The notes: a model not told the origin generated them from the letters alone. DNA of 56,433 bases from Sulfurovum sp. (GCA_027063305.1 JAMORY010000012.1:1-56433); one strand, 5' to 3'. Numbered from the stretch's first letter, positions 33,111-42,456 are shown. Numbers and translations are program-made.

Positions 33111-34259
33111 TCACCTTCGAAGCTGCTTTTCGATCGCTCTGGCACAAACGACGGCACTCGAAAAGGCCCATTGGAAATTATAACCGCCCAGCCGTCCTGT
33201 CACATCCAATACCTCTCCGATAAAATAGAGCCCTTTTTGGTGGCAACTCTCCATCGTATCGATCTCTATCTCGTCCGTATCGATACCTCCTTTGGTCACC
33301 TCCGCACGGGTGTAGCCGAACGTTCCTGCCGGTGCGAAACGATATCGCTTCAATCCTAAAAGTCGAGACAACGCCTCTTTACTCAAACTTTTAAAAGGTC
33401 TATCCTCTATTCCAAGTTCATCCAAGAACGCTTTACTCACACGCTTTGGCATCGGAAGCAAGGTACTGACCTTCTTCGCACTTTTTATCATCTGGCTTGG
33501 CTCAAAGTTCGGTAGAAAGTCTATTTCCATATATCCTTTATTCCAATATAGCGAAGCATCAAGTACCGCAGGGCCACTGATCCCTTTATGTGCAAAGAGC
33601 AAAGCCCCCTCACACTTATGTCCCTCGACATCAATGCAGACAGGGGTGGAAGTACCACTTAAAGCTTTGAAGAAGAACTGCTCTTTTTGTACAGTAAACC
33701 CGACAAGTGCCGGAGTGGTCTTCGTGATATGATGTCCGAATGAGGCTGCGATTTCATAACCTATACCGCTTGCACCCAGTTTGGGAAAGCTTAATCCCCC
33801 AGATGCGACCACGACATAGCGTCCGGTTAAAGTATGTCTGTTCGTTCTGACATAGAAGTATTCTCCCCGCTTCTCAACACTCATGACACGCTCTTTCAGA
33901 TGAAGTCGTTGCTTCCGGCTCTCTTTGAGCAGGATATCTAAAAGTTCCGTAGCACTTTGAGGGCAGAAGTATTGACTTCCCTTACGCAATACAGGCTCAA
34001 GCCCCCGCTTCTTCAGCCATTTTAAGAGTGCCTTCTGATCGAACTGTTTCAATACCTCTTCTATCAGGTGTTGTTGACCAAGATAGTGTTCACTCCCCAT
34101 ATCAACATTGGTGATATTACACTTGCCCCCGCCTGAGATACGTATCTTCTCTCCAGCTTTGGGATTGACATCGATAAGCACAGCGGTACGGTCGGGAAGG
34201 GAAGAGGCAAGCATCAATGCGCTCGCACCGGCCCCTATAATGATGATTTCATGATCCAT
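33111..34259 (-). CDS. HI0933/YhiN-type flavoprotein
   Basis: This 382-residue protein has an N-terminal FAD loop IIIIGAGASALMLAS and the YhiN/HI0933 signatures GEKIRISGGGKCNITN, YFCPQSATELLDILL, VVASGGLSFPKLGASGIGYEIA and a C-terminal FIGEVLDVTGRLGGYNFQWAFSSG-like stretch. These proteins bind FAD and NAD(P) but their reaction is not established. The length fits. It is divergent from the NlpC/P60 gene; the 148 bases between its stop and the lipoprotein Ldt gene show nothing recognisable. Confidence 0.93.
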   Translation of the reverse strand: MDHEIIIIGAGASALMLASSLPDRTAVLIDVNPKAGEKIRISGGGKCNITNVDMGSEHYLGQQHLIEEVLKQFDQKALLKWLKKRGLEPVLRKGSQYFCPQSATELLDILLKESRKQRLHLKERVMSVEKRGEYFYVRTNRHTLTGRYVVVASGGLSFPKLGASGIGYEIAASFGHHITKTTPALVGFTVQKEQFFFKALSGTSTPVCIDVEGHKCEGALLFAHKGISGPAVLDASLYWNKGYMEIDFLPNFEPSQMIKSAKKVSTLLPMPKRVSKAFLDELGIEDRPFKSLSKEALSRLLGLKRYRFAPAGTFGYTRAEVTKGGIDTDEIEIDTMESCHQKGLYFIGEVLDVTGRLGGYNFQWAFSSAVVCARAIEKQLRR

Positions 34260-34309
34260 GGGTGGATTATATCACAATCTGTTGATCTTTTTATGCTAGA
34301 ATCCCACCT

Positions 34310-34987
34310 ATGCGAACCATCTTGACCTTACTTCTCATTCCTGCCGGTATCTATGCTGCAAACCTCTTTGTCATTACAGACAAAAAGGGCAATGTACTTA
34401 CCCAAAAAGAGCTGCACCAGACCCATAATGCCGCACTGAGCCAAGATGCCAAGGAGTTCTCGTTACAGGCGATGTACGATGCCCTGCATAAAGAGGAGAA
34501 CCTCGCCCGTGCGGCACAGGCGGCAAAAGAGGCTGCCCAGCGTGTTGCGGCTGCAAAGAAGGCTGCGCAGGCACGTGGTGAGAACTACCACCTCTCAAAG
34601 CAGGATACCGAAGCTTTGATGCGTTATGCCAAATATTTCAAAGGGGGAAGATATGTCTGGGGCGGTACTTCTCCCGAAGGTTTCGACTGCTCCGGATATG
34701 TACAGTACCTCTATAAACAGCAGGGTATCAACCTGCCTCGTACGGCATGGGCACAATCTAAAATAGGTACGCCCGTCGATCTGGCACATCTGCAAAAAGG
34801 AGATCTGCTCTTCTTTCTTACCGACAAGAAACGCGGTATTCCTGTAACCCATGTAGGCATCTACCTTGGAAACGGAGAGTTCATTCATGCCGCCTCCAAA
34901 AAACAAGGCATCATCATCTCCCCTATTACCCACGGAAAATACCGCAAGTGCTTTGTCAAAGCTAAGCGTGTGTTAAAAGATGCATAG
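34310..34987 (+). CDS. Secreted NlpC/P60 peptidoglycan endopeptidase
   Basis: This 225-residue protein has a signal peptide (TILTLLLIPAGIYA), an Ala/Lys-rich helical segment (about 40-95) and a C-terminal NlpC/P60 domain. The catalytic Cys is in PEGFDCSGYVQYLY (about residue 127), the His in VTHVGIYLGNGEFIHAASKKQG and the third polar residue (His) further on. Such enzymes cut stem-peptide bonds of peptidoglycan in the periplasm. It is a lone plus-strand gene converging on an outer-membrane protein gene with only six bases between stops. Confidence 0.9.
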   Translation: MRTILTLLLIPAGIYAANLFVITDKKGNVLTQKELHQTHNAALSQDAKEFSLQAMYDALHKEENLARAAQAAKEAAQRVAAAKKAAQARGENYHLSKQDTEALMRYAKYFKGGRYVWGGTSPEGFDCSGYVQYLYKQQGINLPRTAWAQSKIGTPVDLAHLQKGDLLFFLTDKKRGIPVTHVGIYLGNGEFIHAASKKQGIIISPITHGKYRKCFVKAKRVLKDA

Positions 34988-34993
34988 CCAAAT

Positions 34994-35833
34994 TTAAAAA
35001 CGATACCTTAGCTGCAACACAAGATTGTCCACTTTGACATCATCATTATGGACAGGAACTTCCGTTGCTTTCTGGTAAACATACCGCAGTGTCACATCCG
35101 TAGCACCGAAATGTCTGCCTATTCCTGCCATATATGTCTGCTCAAACTCCATTGCATGGTGCTGTACTTTGAAACCGTTTTGCATCACGCCAAAGATACG
35201 TTTGCCAAAAAATGCACCCGCACCCATATGATACGCCCCGTAATGTGCATGCAGTTTCACACCCGGAGTAAAGTAGTTCTCTTTTGCATTTTGACTAAAT
35301 GGGTTGCTCTTTCTGTCTTGCAGGTGGATATATTTTCCTATCAGTGTCGTAGCGGTTTTCCAAGCTCCAAACGTTTTTTTGTATGTATATTTCAAATCGG
35401 TCTGATAGACATTAAAGTGTTTGTAATCACTAAGATACTGCGTTAGATCCCAGCTGCCGTAACAATACCCCGCACCAAAAATATGACCACCGTCAGTCTC
35501 TTTCATCAGGTTGTCATCGATCGTGGCATAACTGATATGCCATGCCTGTTTTTCATCTAATGCATAGGTGTATTTGAGGTAATATTTATTGACATGCAAA
35601 TTCTGTTTCAACGGCGGCTTGAATGTCTGGGTATCTGTCTTTTCATAGGCTGCTTGAAATAGATGCCTGTCATACTGATGATCTATTTGAATTCCAAAAC
35701 GATCCCCCTTGTCTTTTTTGACCGAACCGTCAAAATCAAGGTGTTCGTAGCTGAATCTAAGTGTGGTATTTTCCTGCGCATGACAAAGCAGTGCCGATGC
35801 AGCAACTGCTGCTGCAATAACTGTTTTTTTCAT
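34994..35833 (-). CDS. Outer-membrane beta-barrel protein
   Basis: This 279-residue protein has a signal peptide (VIAAAVAASALLCHAQ) and a series of amphipathic strands with alternating aromatic residues, ending in LVLQLRYRF, the terminal aromatic motif of outer-membrane barrels. About 12 to 14 strands would fit the length. No substrate can be assigned. It follows a small His/Cys-rich secreted protein on the same strand, so metal uptake or sensing is a guess worth testing. Confidence 0.82.
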   Translation of the reverse strand: MKKTVIAAAVAASALLCHAQENTTLRFSYEHLDFDGSVKKDKGDRFGIQIDHQYDRHLFQAAYEKTDTQTFKPPLKQNLHVNKYYLKYTYALDEKQAWHISYATIDDNLMKETDGGHIFGAGYCYGSWDLTQYLSDYKHFNVYQTDLKYTYKKTFGAWKTATTLIGKYIHLQDRKSNPFSQNAKENYFTPGVKLHAHYGAYHMGAGAFFGKRIFGVMQNGFKVQHHAMEFEQTYMAGIGRHFGATDVTLRYVYQKATEVPVHNDDVKVDNLVLQLRYRF

Positions 35834-35892
35834 AGTACTCTCCTACTGAGTATAAATTTATGGTTATTTATCTTGGTGTTTTGAAGTAGATA

Positions 35893-36216
35893 TCAAACAG
35901 AAGGAGGTGCGGTAGAGAAGTAACCTTTATCAGGTGTGGCCCAAACTGCCAAATAGAGCGCATTGGCATATTTAAGATGGGTTGAAAATTGTGTGATCTC
36001 AAACGGTGATGAGGGGATATCTGCACTTTTAAAGGTCTTGGCGACCACACAGACCTTACAGTTCTCGCCGTGTGTTTCATGGCTGCTGTGAATATGCACG
36101 GCATGCAGGTAGCTTGACAAAAGGTAAAAGAACAATAGACTTTTGACAATAAACCGTTTGATCGTACTATCCTTGCTGTAAAGTTCGGGTGATATAATAG
36201 CGAAAAACCATCCCAA
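35893..36216 (-). CDS. Small secreted His/Cys-rich protein (possible metal binder)
   Basis: The product of up to 107 residues has a hydrophobic signal-like segment (VKSLLFFYLLSSYLHA) followed by the dense motif HIHSSHETHGENCKVCVVAK, which contains four His and a CxxC. This resembles DUF2946-like metal-related proteins found beside outer-membrane transporters. The start is uncertain: the longest frame opens with TTG at 36216, next to the start of the divergent DUF89 gene, and no good ribosome binding site was seen. It precedes the barrel protein gene by about 60 bases. Confidence 0.6.
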   Translation of the reverse strand: MGWFFAIISPELYSKDSTIKRFIVKSLLFFYLLSSYLHAVHIHSSHETHGENCKVCVVAKTFKSADIPSSPFEITQFSTHLKYANALYLAVWATPDKGYFSTAPPSV

Positions 36217-36227
36217 GGTACAAGTTT

Positions 36228-37055
36228 ATGCACATCAAACCCGATTGTATCACCTGCATTATGAACCAGACGCTCAAGGTCTCCAAACTGCTGGAGGTCG
36301 ATGATGCCACAGCCAAAAAGCTGCTTGACTCCACCGCCGAGATACTCATACGCCACAACCTCAACCGTACCCCACCGCAGATCGCCAAAGAGACTTACCA
36401 GAAGATCGCTGAGATCACAGGTATTGCCGACCCCGTTGCCAAAGCCAAAGAACTTGCCACACAGATGGCGCTCAAGGTCGATACTTCCGTCGTAAAGAAC
36501 CTGCATGATGCCGTCAAGTTCGCCGTTATTGGCAATGTCATCGACTTTGGCGCGCAACAACAGCTTGACCTCAACGAAACCATCGCTTCACACTTGCACA
36601 GGTCATTTGGCATTGACGATTTCGACGCTTTTGAAAAAGAGCTGCAAACGGCAGGAACGCTCGTTTACATCGGGGACAATACCGGAGAGCATATCTTTGA
36701 CAAGAAGCTTATCGAGGTGATCAAAGAGAGATATGACATTGAGGTCTATTATTTTGTTAGAGGAGAACCCATTATCAACGATGTGACTGTCAAAGAGGCA
36801 GCCATACTTGAAGATGTCGCCACCATCATCGACACCGGCGTACCCACCCCCGGCTTTGACCTGGGCTATGCCAACGAAACCTCCAAAAGACTCTTTGAAG
36901 AAGCCGATATCGTCCTTGCTAAAGGGATGGGTAATTACGAAAGTCTCTACGATGTCTGCGACCGTACACTCTACTACCTCTTTATCATCAAATGCAGTGT
37001 TGTCTCAGAAGATATCGGACAGAGTGTCGGAGAACTGATCTTTAGTCGGCATTAA
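36228..37055 (+). CDS. DUF89/ARMT1-like metal-dependent phosphatase
   Basis: This 275-residue protein has the DUF89 layout: an N-terminal helical part with the CxxC motif CITCIMNQ (about residues 8-15), then [19 protein letters not shown] (catalytic GDN-GE motif, about 145-163), [17 protein letters not shown], and a late [10 protein letters not shown] segment. DUF89 proteins are Mn- or Ni-dependent phosphatases acting on damaged sugar phosphates; the archaeal and bacterial type with the CxxC is less well studied. Its stop overlaps the ruvA stop by four bases. Confidence 0.88.
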   Translation: MHIKPDCITCIMNQTLKVSKLLEVDDATAKKLLDSTAEILIRHNLNRTPPQIAKETYQKIAEITGIADPVAKAKELATQMALKVDTSVVKNLHDAVKFAVIGNVIDFGAQQQLDLNETIASHLHRSFGIDDFDAFEKELQTAGTLVYIGDNTGEHIFDKKLIEVIKERYDIEVYYFVRGEPIINDVTVKEAAILEDVATIIDTGVPTPGFDLGYANETSKRLFEEADIVLAKGMGNYESLYDVCDRTLYYLFIIKCSVVSEDIGQSVGELIFSRH

Positions 37056-37612
37056 AGCCGCTGCAGCTTCTTCAACCCCTCTTTGACCATGGTAGCCGTA
37101 TCGCCGCTGACCCCAGCAAGGGCTTTTTGGATCGCCTCTTTCTTAAAACCGAGGCTCTCCAGTGCCATGACCGCTTCACCCATCGCACCGTTACTGCTAC
37201 CGCTTTCATTACTACTATCGACAATGAAGTCCGCCAACTCCACCAAAATACGGCTTGCCGCTTTTGGACCAATGCCCGGTACCCGTTTGAGCATGCTGAC
37301 ATCTTTGCTGCTTACGACCCTTGCAAAGGTTTCGGGCGTAAAGGTCGAGCAGACCGCCAGACCCACTTTAGGACCTACACCGTTGATCTTGATGAGCGTA
37401 TCGAACATCTTCTTCTCATTTTGCTCCATAAAGCCATACAGCGCATTGGTATCTTCCCTGATAATCTGCGTAACATAGAGCTTGACTCGTTTATCTTGAA
37501 TAGCATTGGAGGTGTTGATGGAGACATGCACCTCATAGATGAGTCCGTTAACATTGATGTGTACATATGTCGGATCTTTTCGCTCTACCGTTCCTTCGAT
37601 TCCTACGATCAC
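37052..37612 (-). CDS. ruvA: Holliday junction helicase subunit RuvA
   Basis: This 186-residue protein has the three RuvA parts: an N-terminal OB fold ([23 protein letters not shown]), a double helix-hairpin-helix middle ([20 protein letters not shown] and [19 protein letters not shown]) and a short C-terminal domain ([21 protein letters not shown]) that contacts RuvB. The length is normal. It is the RuvB partner for branch migration; ruvB is not nearby. It is a single gene on the minus strand. Confidence 0.95.
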   Translation of the reverse strand: MIVGIEGTVERKDPTYVHINVNGLIYEVHVSINTSNAIQDKRVKLYVTQIIREDTNALYGFMEQNEKKMFDTLIKINGVGPKVGLAVCSTFTPETFARVVSSKDVSMLKRVPGIGPKAASRILVELADFIVDSSNESGSSNGAMGEAVMALESLGFKKEAIQKALAGVSGDTATMVKEGLKKLQRL

Positions 37613-37727
37613 AATAACACTCCCATTTCTAAATTTTATCGGAGTATAACAAGTATTGGACGGATATTGTAAAAATATGTCATATTGTCATATTATTATC
37701 TTGCAAACCATACGGAGCAATAAGCCT

Positions 37728-38243
37728 CTACCGAGCGGCAGACGCATCGCCGATAATCTCGATATCCCCGCCGTAGAGTTCAAGCGTTTTTGTTTTTTTC
37801 GCAAAAGAGACAACCGCCTCGTCATTGATGAACCCTTCTCCGCCGTCTGTGAGCACATAGCCAAAAGGCGGCAGTGTAAATGTCACGGTTTTGTTCTTAA
37901 AGGCAATATCTTGAAGATCGATGGCAGTATTTTCAGGCGGGTGCATGATCATCCGTTTGTTCAGGTAGTACCGAAGCAGCTTTTTCTGTTCGATATCGTA
38001 AAGCCCGCGGATCATGTAACCCTCATACCCTTTGGGGGTCTTTTTAATGAAAAATTTCGCCGCCATGACGATCTTGTGCTTTTTGGGGCTTTTGTCTTCA
38101 AAATACATATGCAGCGGTTTGGAGTAGACAAACACCCCTTTGGCAACTACTTTTTCCCCGGTTTTGAGCGTTTCATACGCTTTGATCGTCTGCGCATAAG
38201 TTCCCACGACTGCTACGAGTATGATCATGATCGCCTTAAGCAT
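37728..38243 (-). CDS. Secreted protein of unknown function
   Basis: This 171-residue protein has a signal peptide (AIMIILVAVVGTYA, cleavage about residue 17). The mature part alternates beta strands and charged loops (VVAKGVFVYSKPLHMYF, TVTFTLPPFGYVLTDGG). No family was recognised. It overlaps the preceding gene by eight bases and is the last gene of the oxidoreductase operon, so it may be an accessory factor in the periplasm; that is inference from position. Confidence 0.7.
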   Translation of the reverse strand: MLKAIMIILVAVVGTYAQTIKAYETLKTGEKVVAKGVFVYSKPLHMYFEDKSPKKHKIVMAAKFFIKKTPKGYEGYMIRGLYDIEQKKLLRYYLNKRMIMHPPENTAIDLQDIAFKNKTVTFTLPPFGYVLTDGGEGFINDEAVVSFAKKTKTLELYGGDIEIIGDASAAR

Positions 38244-38592
38244 CCAAAACCCCCGCAGCCTTTTTCAATGCCCCGATACGCAACAAAAGAACCTCATGCG
38301 CCTTTTGGCACTGCTGCTTGTAGCCGTTGATCGTCAGTGCCTCCTGCCGTATTTGTGCAGCAAGTGCGACGTCGCCTACTTTCTCCTCGATCCAGTCGCA
38401 CATAAGAGGCAGATCGACAGAGGCGATCGCATTGGATGCAGGACGAAGGAGAAGCTCAAGGTCATCAAGCGTCTTAACAGAACGTTTCTGGATCAGTTTG
38501 GGCGGCATCATCAATGCTGCATACAGCCACGCATCATACGGAAGCATCCTCAAAAACTCTCTTGCCTGTTGTCTGGTCGGTTGTTGCATCAT
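38236..38592 (-). CDS. Helical cytoplasmic protein of unknown function
   Basis: This 118-residue protein looks all helical (TRQQAREFLRMLPYDAWLYAALM, ALAAQIRQEALTINGYKQQCQKAHEVLLL) with no signal peptide or known motif. The start at 38592 follows AGGATAGTACA and comes five bases after the AOR stop; an earlier start at 38616 would overlap the AOR gene. Its place right after the large subunit suggests a dedicated chaperone or cofactor-insertion helper, of the kind that accompanies molybdo-enzymes, but the sequence itself does not prove this. Confidence 0.65.
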   Translation of the reverse strand: MMQQPTRQQAREFLRMLPYDAWLYAALMMPPKLIQKRSVKTLDDLELLLRPASNAIASVDLPLMCDWIEEKVGDVALAAQIRQEALTINGYKQQCQKAHEVLLLRIGALKKAAGVLDA

Positions 38593-38596
38593 TGTA

Positions 38597-40702
38597 CTAT
38601 CCTGCAAGTTTGTCATATTCTTGAAGCTCTTCGATCACAAAATCAAGTCCGTACTTCAACGCCGTCTGCTTTGTCAGCCATCCTGTCTGTTCATCCAGTC
38701 CTTCTGCTTTGTAGAAACGGGTCTTGAAATCCTCAAACTTCTCTTTGTCTATCTTTCTATGGCGGATGTCGCTGTAGCTCCAGATCCCGTTCTCGTCACG
38801 GCACGGCCACATAAAAAACGGCAGCTCCGTCTCAACGATCTCTTTTTCGTAAATGTAGTCGGCAAAGTGCACCATATCGCGGTGGCGTCCCTGAAGCGCC
38901 CAGATAGCATTTTGAAGCAGATAGATACGGTGCCCTTTCTCAAGCCCTTGGGTAAATTCGATCCCCTCTCCTGTGACGGCATTCCAGAAAACCTGTTCGC
39001 CCACTTCGCTGTCAGCGGTCGCTCCGACATTGTCTTTGGCATTGGTATCGAAAAGATCCGCCCAGCGCAGATCGCAATAGAGTGCGGAGTTCTTCCAGAA
39101 ACGGTTGTAATGTATGTACCAGCGCAGCAGCTGCATTACATCATCAGAGTAGATGTTGCCATCAGAGTAGTCCATACACTCCGGACCCTTGACATAGGGC
39201 TTAAGCTTGTCCGCAACAATCTGCGCCACCTCTTTTGCATCGATACGGTAAGGCACGCCGTTAAGTGTCGCAAGTGTCGCAGCCCAGAAGATGGCGTTGA
39301 AATCGTGTGAATTGATATCGCGGTCGGTCAAAATAGAGGCGTATCCCCACTCCACTTCCGCTCTGGAGTCATACCCGTGTTCGGCAAGTCCCCAGTAGGG
39401 GTGGTTAAGCAGTCCATTTTTATAATCCTCTTCAAGCCCCGCCTTGATCGCACCTTGTACAAATCCGTCGGCAAACAGTTCTCCGATATCTTTTTTATAC
39501 GCCAATGCATCAAGGAACGCAAAACCGAACTCTTCGGAACCAAGCTTGGAAAAGTCAAGATCGGTATGGATCTGTTTGCCTTTGCCAAGCAGCCCGCGGT
39601 GATACAACCCCTCCAGCCAGCGTACACTAGAAGAGAACGCATAGGTATTGATCCCTATATCATTGCAGTAATCCGCCATTTTAAGCGCAAGTTCGCCGAT
39701 CTTCTTCTCGTCTCCTTTGTAGTAGTGCGCTGCGGGAGCGGCATACCATGCGGTCGCCTGACATTTGGTCTCGTTGCCATACCCGACATCGTATCGGACA
39801 CGACACCCCATAATGCATCCCACACACGCCTGAAGTCTTGAGTTCTTGCTTACGCTTCCGGCAAAGTTGATGGGCGCTGCACGTCCAAGCATCCCCCACT
39901 GGAACAGATCGGGATTCTCCGGATCGGGCGCATAACGCTCTTTGAGACGAAACCGTGCCTCCACATGGGCCATCGGGTCGGCAAGTTCAATGTAGCCCGT
40001 GCCGAAAAAGGAGACCGCTTTGAGGTTCTTCGCGCCAAAAACAGCGGCAAATCCGCCCTGTGCGGACGTATTGCCCGCATCATGTACCAATGCCGCATGG
40101 GCGACCTGATTCTCCCCGGCAGGTCCTATCGCCATCACGGCAGGTTTTTGGGTACTATAGGCTACAGACTCCTTTTTACCCGGAAGCGGCTGCCAGCCCC
40201 AGCCGTTGTTCTTGTCATCAAGTTGGGTAAGGATAGTAAGCTGGGTATCCCGTGCTTTTTTGCCCCACAGTAATGACGCGTCATGAAAACGGACATGCCC
40301 GTTGGTCACCTCTATCCATACTGGGCGGGATGCTTTTCCGCTGATGACAAGCGCATCAAACCCCGAATATTTCATCATTGACGAGAAACGACCGCCTATG
40401 TTGGATCGGGTAAACCAGCTTATGGGGTAGTGTCCGAAACCGACCCCTACGATCTCGCATCGACCGCCGGCAGAAGGCGTCGCCGTACCACATAGCGGAG
40501 AGGTTGCAACCACAACGACATTCTTCTCATCTCTGCCGTCTTTAATGGTTTTGTCTTTGCAGAAATCCCAAAAAAGCTTCGTTCCCAAGCCGTTTCCGCC
40601 ACCCCATTGGACGTAACTGTCCGTAGGGATCTTCTCGGCTTTGAGTGCGCTCAAATCCACATGCAAGATCTCCCCTGCATACCCCATCGATCGTACACCC
40701 AT
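38597..40702 (-). CDS. Aldehyde ferredoxin oxidoreductase family large subunit (YdhV-like)
   Basis: This protein of 701 residues belongs to the tungsten or molybdenum AOR family. It has the N-terminal GYAGEILHVDL start, the GGNGLGTKLFWD segment, the pterin-site stretch FTRSNIGGRFSSMMKYSGFDALVISG, and the Fe-S motif ACVGCIMGCRV (CxxCxxxC, about residues 293-300) with a later Cys in YCDLRWADLFD. The partners (four-cluster Fe-S protein with Tat signal, and cytochrome b) match the E. coli YdhV group, not the soluble archaeal AOR. Substrate is unknown; aldehyde oxidation or acid reduction linked to the quinone pool is inferred. The ATG at 40702 is preferred over a GTG one codon earlier. Confidence 0.85.
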   Translation of the reverse strand: MGVRSMGYAGEILHVDLSALKAEKIPTDSYVQWGGGNGLGTKLFWDFCKDKTIKDGRDEKNVVVVATSPLCGTATPSAGGRCEIVGVGFGHYPISWFTRSNIGGRFSSMMKYSGFDALVISGKASRPVWIEVTNGHVRFHDASLLWGKKARDTQLTILTQLDDKNNGWGWQPLPGKKESVAYSTQKPAVMAIGPAGENQVAHAALVHDAGNTSAQGGFAAVFGAKNLKAVSFFGTGYIELADPMAHVEARFRLKERYAPDPENPDLFQWGMLGRAAPINFAGSVSKNSRLQACVGCIMGCRVRYDVGYGNETKCQATAWYAAPAAHYYKGDEKKIGELALKMADYCNDIGINTYAFSSSVRWLEGLYHRGLLGKGKQIHTDLDFSKLGSEEFGFAFLDALAYKKDIGELFADGFVQGAIKAGLEEDYKNGLLNHPYWGLAEHGYDSRAEVEWGYASILTDRDINSHDFNAIFWAATLATLNGVPYRIDAKEVAQIVADKLKPYVKGPECMDYSDGNIYSDDVMQLLRWYIHYNRFWKNSALYCDLRWADLFDTNAKDNVGATADSEVGEQVFWNAVTGEGIEFTQGLEKGHRIYLLQNAIWALQGRHRDMVHFADYIYEKEIVETELPFFMWPCRDENGIWSYSDIRHRKIDKEKFEDFKTRFYKAEGLDEQTGWLTKQTALKYGLDFVIEELQEYDKLAG

Positions 40703-40704
40703 CA

Positions 40705-41400
40705 CTACCCCTCTCTTTTCATATCTTCAGTCGTCATCCCAAGCAGCGACCACCCCTCGCCGCGCAGATTGACATTGTAGCTTGTCGTATCATCCTGATC
40801 GGGCATCTTGTCTACATAAGCAATGGCTCCGGTTGGACACACCTTCACACACGACTGTACACCTCCGGGTCCACCCTTCTCTTTGAGGTAGGGGGTGTTG
40901 GCACACAGGTCGCACTTTTGTACCTTTTTGCTCTCAGGATCGAACTGCAGCCGCTTGGGAAGCCACGGACAGGCATCGATACACTGCGTACAGCCGATAC
41001 ACTTGTCCGGATCGATCGTACGTACATTGCCAAAGAGCACATCGACATGATCGGCTTCGACCGGACAGGCGTTCACACACGGCGCATCTTCGCACTGGTG
41101 GCATACCGCCATGTGTATATCCGCCGGAAAGTTCTGAAAAGAGTTCTGCTGGATCTGAATACGCGAAAGCGAAAGAGACGATCTGCCGTGATGAACCGTC
41201 GAACATGTCATCATACAGCTGACACACCCCATGCATTTTGCCATATCAACAACAAGGTATCCTTTGGAGTTAGGCATGACCATCAGGTTCGTACCCGGAA
41301 GCATGAACGCCGCTCCCGCCGTTGCGGTCACCCCTGCTGCGGCAAGTGTTCTTAAAAATGTTCTGCGGTCCATTCCGCCGTATTTTTTCTCATCGCTCAT
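40705..41400 (-). CDS. Tat-exported four-cluster 4Fe-4S electron transfer subunit
   Basis: This 231-residue protein has a twin-arginine signal (DRRTFLRTLAAAG, about residues 11-23) followed by four Cys groups: C56-C59-C62-C66, C100-C103-C108-C112, C134-C137-C140-C144, and C163-C166 with C184-C188, the pattern of HybA/NrfC/YdhX-type ferredoxins with four [4Fe-4S] clusters. It should pass electrons between the AOR subunit and the membrane cytochrome. Because the AOR subunit lacks a signal, it may cross the membrane folded together with this one. Its start overlaps the cytochrome stop as TGATG; a start 17 codons upstream would lie inside the cytochrome gene. Confidence 0.9.
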   Translation of the reverse strand: MSDEKKYGGMDRRTFLRTLAAAGVTATAGAAFMLPGTNLMVMPNSKGYLVVDMAKCMGCVSCMMTCSTVHHGRSSLSLSRIQIQQNSFQNFPADIHMAVCHQCEDAPCVNACPVEADHVDVLFGNVRTIDPDKCIGCTQCIDACPWLPKRLQFDPESKKVQKCDLCANTPYLKEKGGPGGVQSCVKVCPTGAIAYVDKMPDQDDTTSYNVNLRGEGWSLLGMTTEDMKREG

Positions 41401-42194
41401 CACGCATCCTCCCTGGGGCACAGCCCTTTGTCCTGAAGCTCTTTGTACCACTTCTTATGGTTTTTCTTCACCTCTTCGACAGGAACATTGCCCGTGATCA
41501 TCGAGATGAACATCGGCCATGCCCAAGGCACGACAGCGGCAAGCAGAATGTGGAATACAAGCAAGAACGCCAGTACGACCGAACTAAGATCGTGTATCAG
41601 ATGTACCGCATGCATCAGCCACCCCGGAAGATTGACCGCATGCGCCAGCACTTTGACAAGCCCTGTAAGGGCAATGATGATCGCCAGAAGCGTCAGCGGC
41701 ACGAACGCAAGGCGTTCGCTCGCCTCATATTTTCCCGTCGGAGCCCCTTCGCTTTTGACAAGCCCCGCAAGATGGAGGTAGTGCCATATCGCATCTTTGA
41801 GAGAGCCTTTGTAGGGCGCATGTTCTTCAAGCCGTTTAGGGTCAAGGAACATATTGCCAAGCCACAGTGACGCACCCAGCAGGAAAGTCACCGCCCCAAT
41901 GAAGTGCAGGTTGAACATCTGTTGTGCCCCTGAGGTAAAATAGACCTTCCTTTCGGCAAACAAAAATCCAAGCTGATATCCGCTGTAAAGCAGCAGCAAA
42001 ATACCGAATGCATTCAGCCAGTGCCCGATCCGCGCATAGATATCGTGCCGCTGGATCATGCCGTTCTTGCAGGGAAGCTCCTTTCTGTAAATAAAACTGC
42101 TTGCGATAAAAGCAAAAAAGACCGCCAAAAACGGCACAAACCACAAATGGTCAAAAAAGAAATAGAGATGATGCCCTGCGCTTCCCTGTTGCAT
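41400..42194 (-). CDS. Membrane cytochrome b subunit
   Basis: This 264-residue protein has four to five membrane helices with His residues in heme-ligand positions: ARIGHWLNAFGILLLLYSGY, FNLHFIGAVTFLLGA, and HDLSSVVLAFLLVFHILLA. This is the cytochrome b561/FdnI/YdhU-like pattern. It would exchange electrons with quinone and anchor the Fe-S and AOR subunits. It is the first gene of the operon and follows GGGGGAAG. An AT-rich leader of 262 bases lies upstream. Confidence 0.85.
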   Translation of the reverse strand: MQQGSAGHHLYFFFDHLWFVPFLAVFFAFIASSFIYRKELPCKNGMIQRHDIYARIGHWLNAFGILLLLYSGYQLGFLFAERKVYFTSGAQQMFNLHFIGAVTFLLGASLWLGNMFLDPKRLEEHAPYKGSLKDAIWHYLHLAGLVKSEGAPTGKYEASERLAFVPLTLLAIIIALTGLVKVLAHAVNLPGWLMHAVHLIHDLSSVVLAFLLVFHILLAAVVPWAWPMFISMITGNVPVEEVKKNHKKWYKELQDKGLCPREDA

Positions 42195-42456
42195 AATATT
42201 CTTCCCCCATAGATCAAGCTATTGAATATTCTATAGTAATTTTATTTAAAAAAATAAATTCAAATATTTTATATTCATAACCGCTCGATCATGAAAAAAC
42301 AAAAAACACTAACGCGAATATCAGCACTTCAAAAGCGAACTTGTTGGATTTTCTGTTAGATATATAGATCAAACAAATATTGATAAGAAATTCTTCTAAA
42401 TAAGTACCAAAAACACATAAATTTCATACCGCTACAAGAGCGGCACGATAAGCATG
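42195..42456. other. AT-rich gap with promoter for the AOR operon
   Basis: This 262-base gap holds no gene. On the minus strand it must contain the promoter of the oxidoreductase operon and the 3' end of the preceding low-complexity gene. A short hairpin CCGCT-ACAAG-AGCGG lies near 42427, close after that gene's stop, and may be a weak terminator. An Fnr-type site (TTGAT-N4-ATCAA) was looked for; only TTGAT with a wrong spacing was seen. Confidence 0.4.

Noticed and set aside
35868-36560. A 230-codon minus-strand frame
   Set aside because: Most of it is antisense to the DUF89 gene; only the separate frame ending at 35893 shows a signal peptide and a His/Cys motif.
38327-39310. A 327-codon plus-strand frame
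   Set aside because: It lies antisense to the AOR gene, which has clear motifs; the translated sequence has no recognisable domain.
42195-42456. Fnr box before the oxidoreductase operon
   Set aside because: TTGAT is present but the second half is imperfect and at the wrong spacing.
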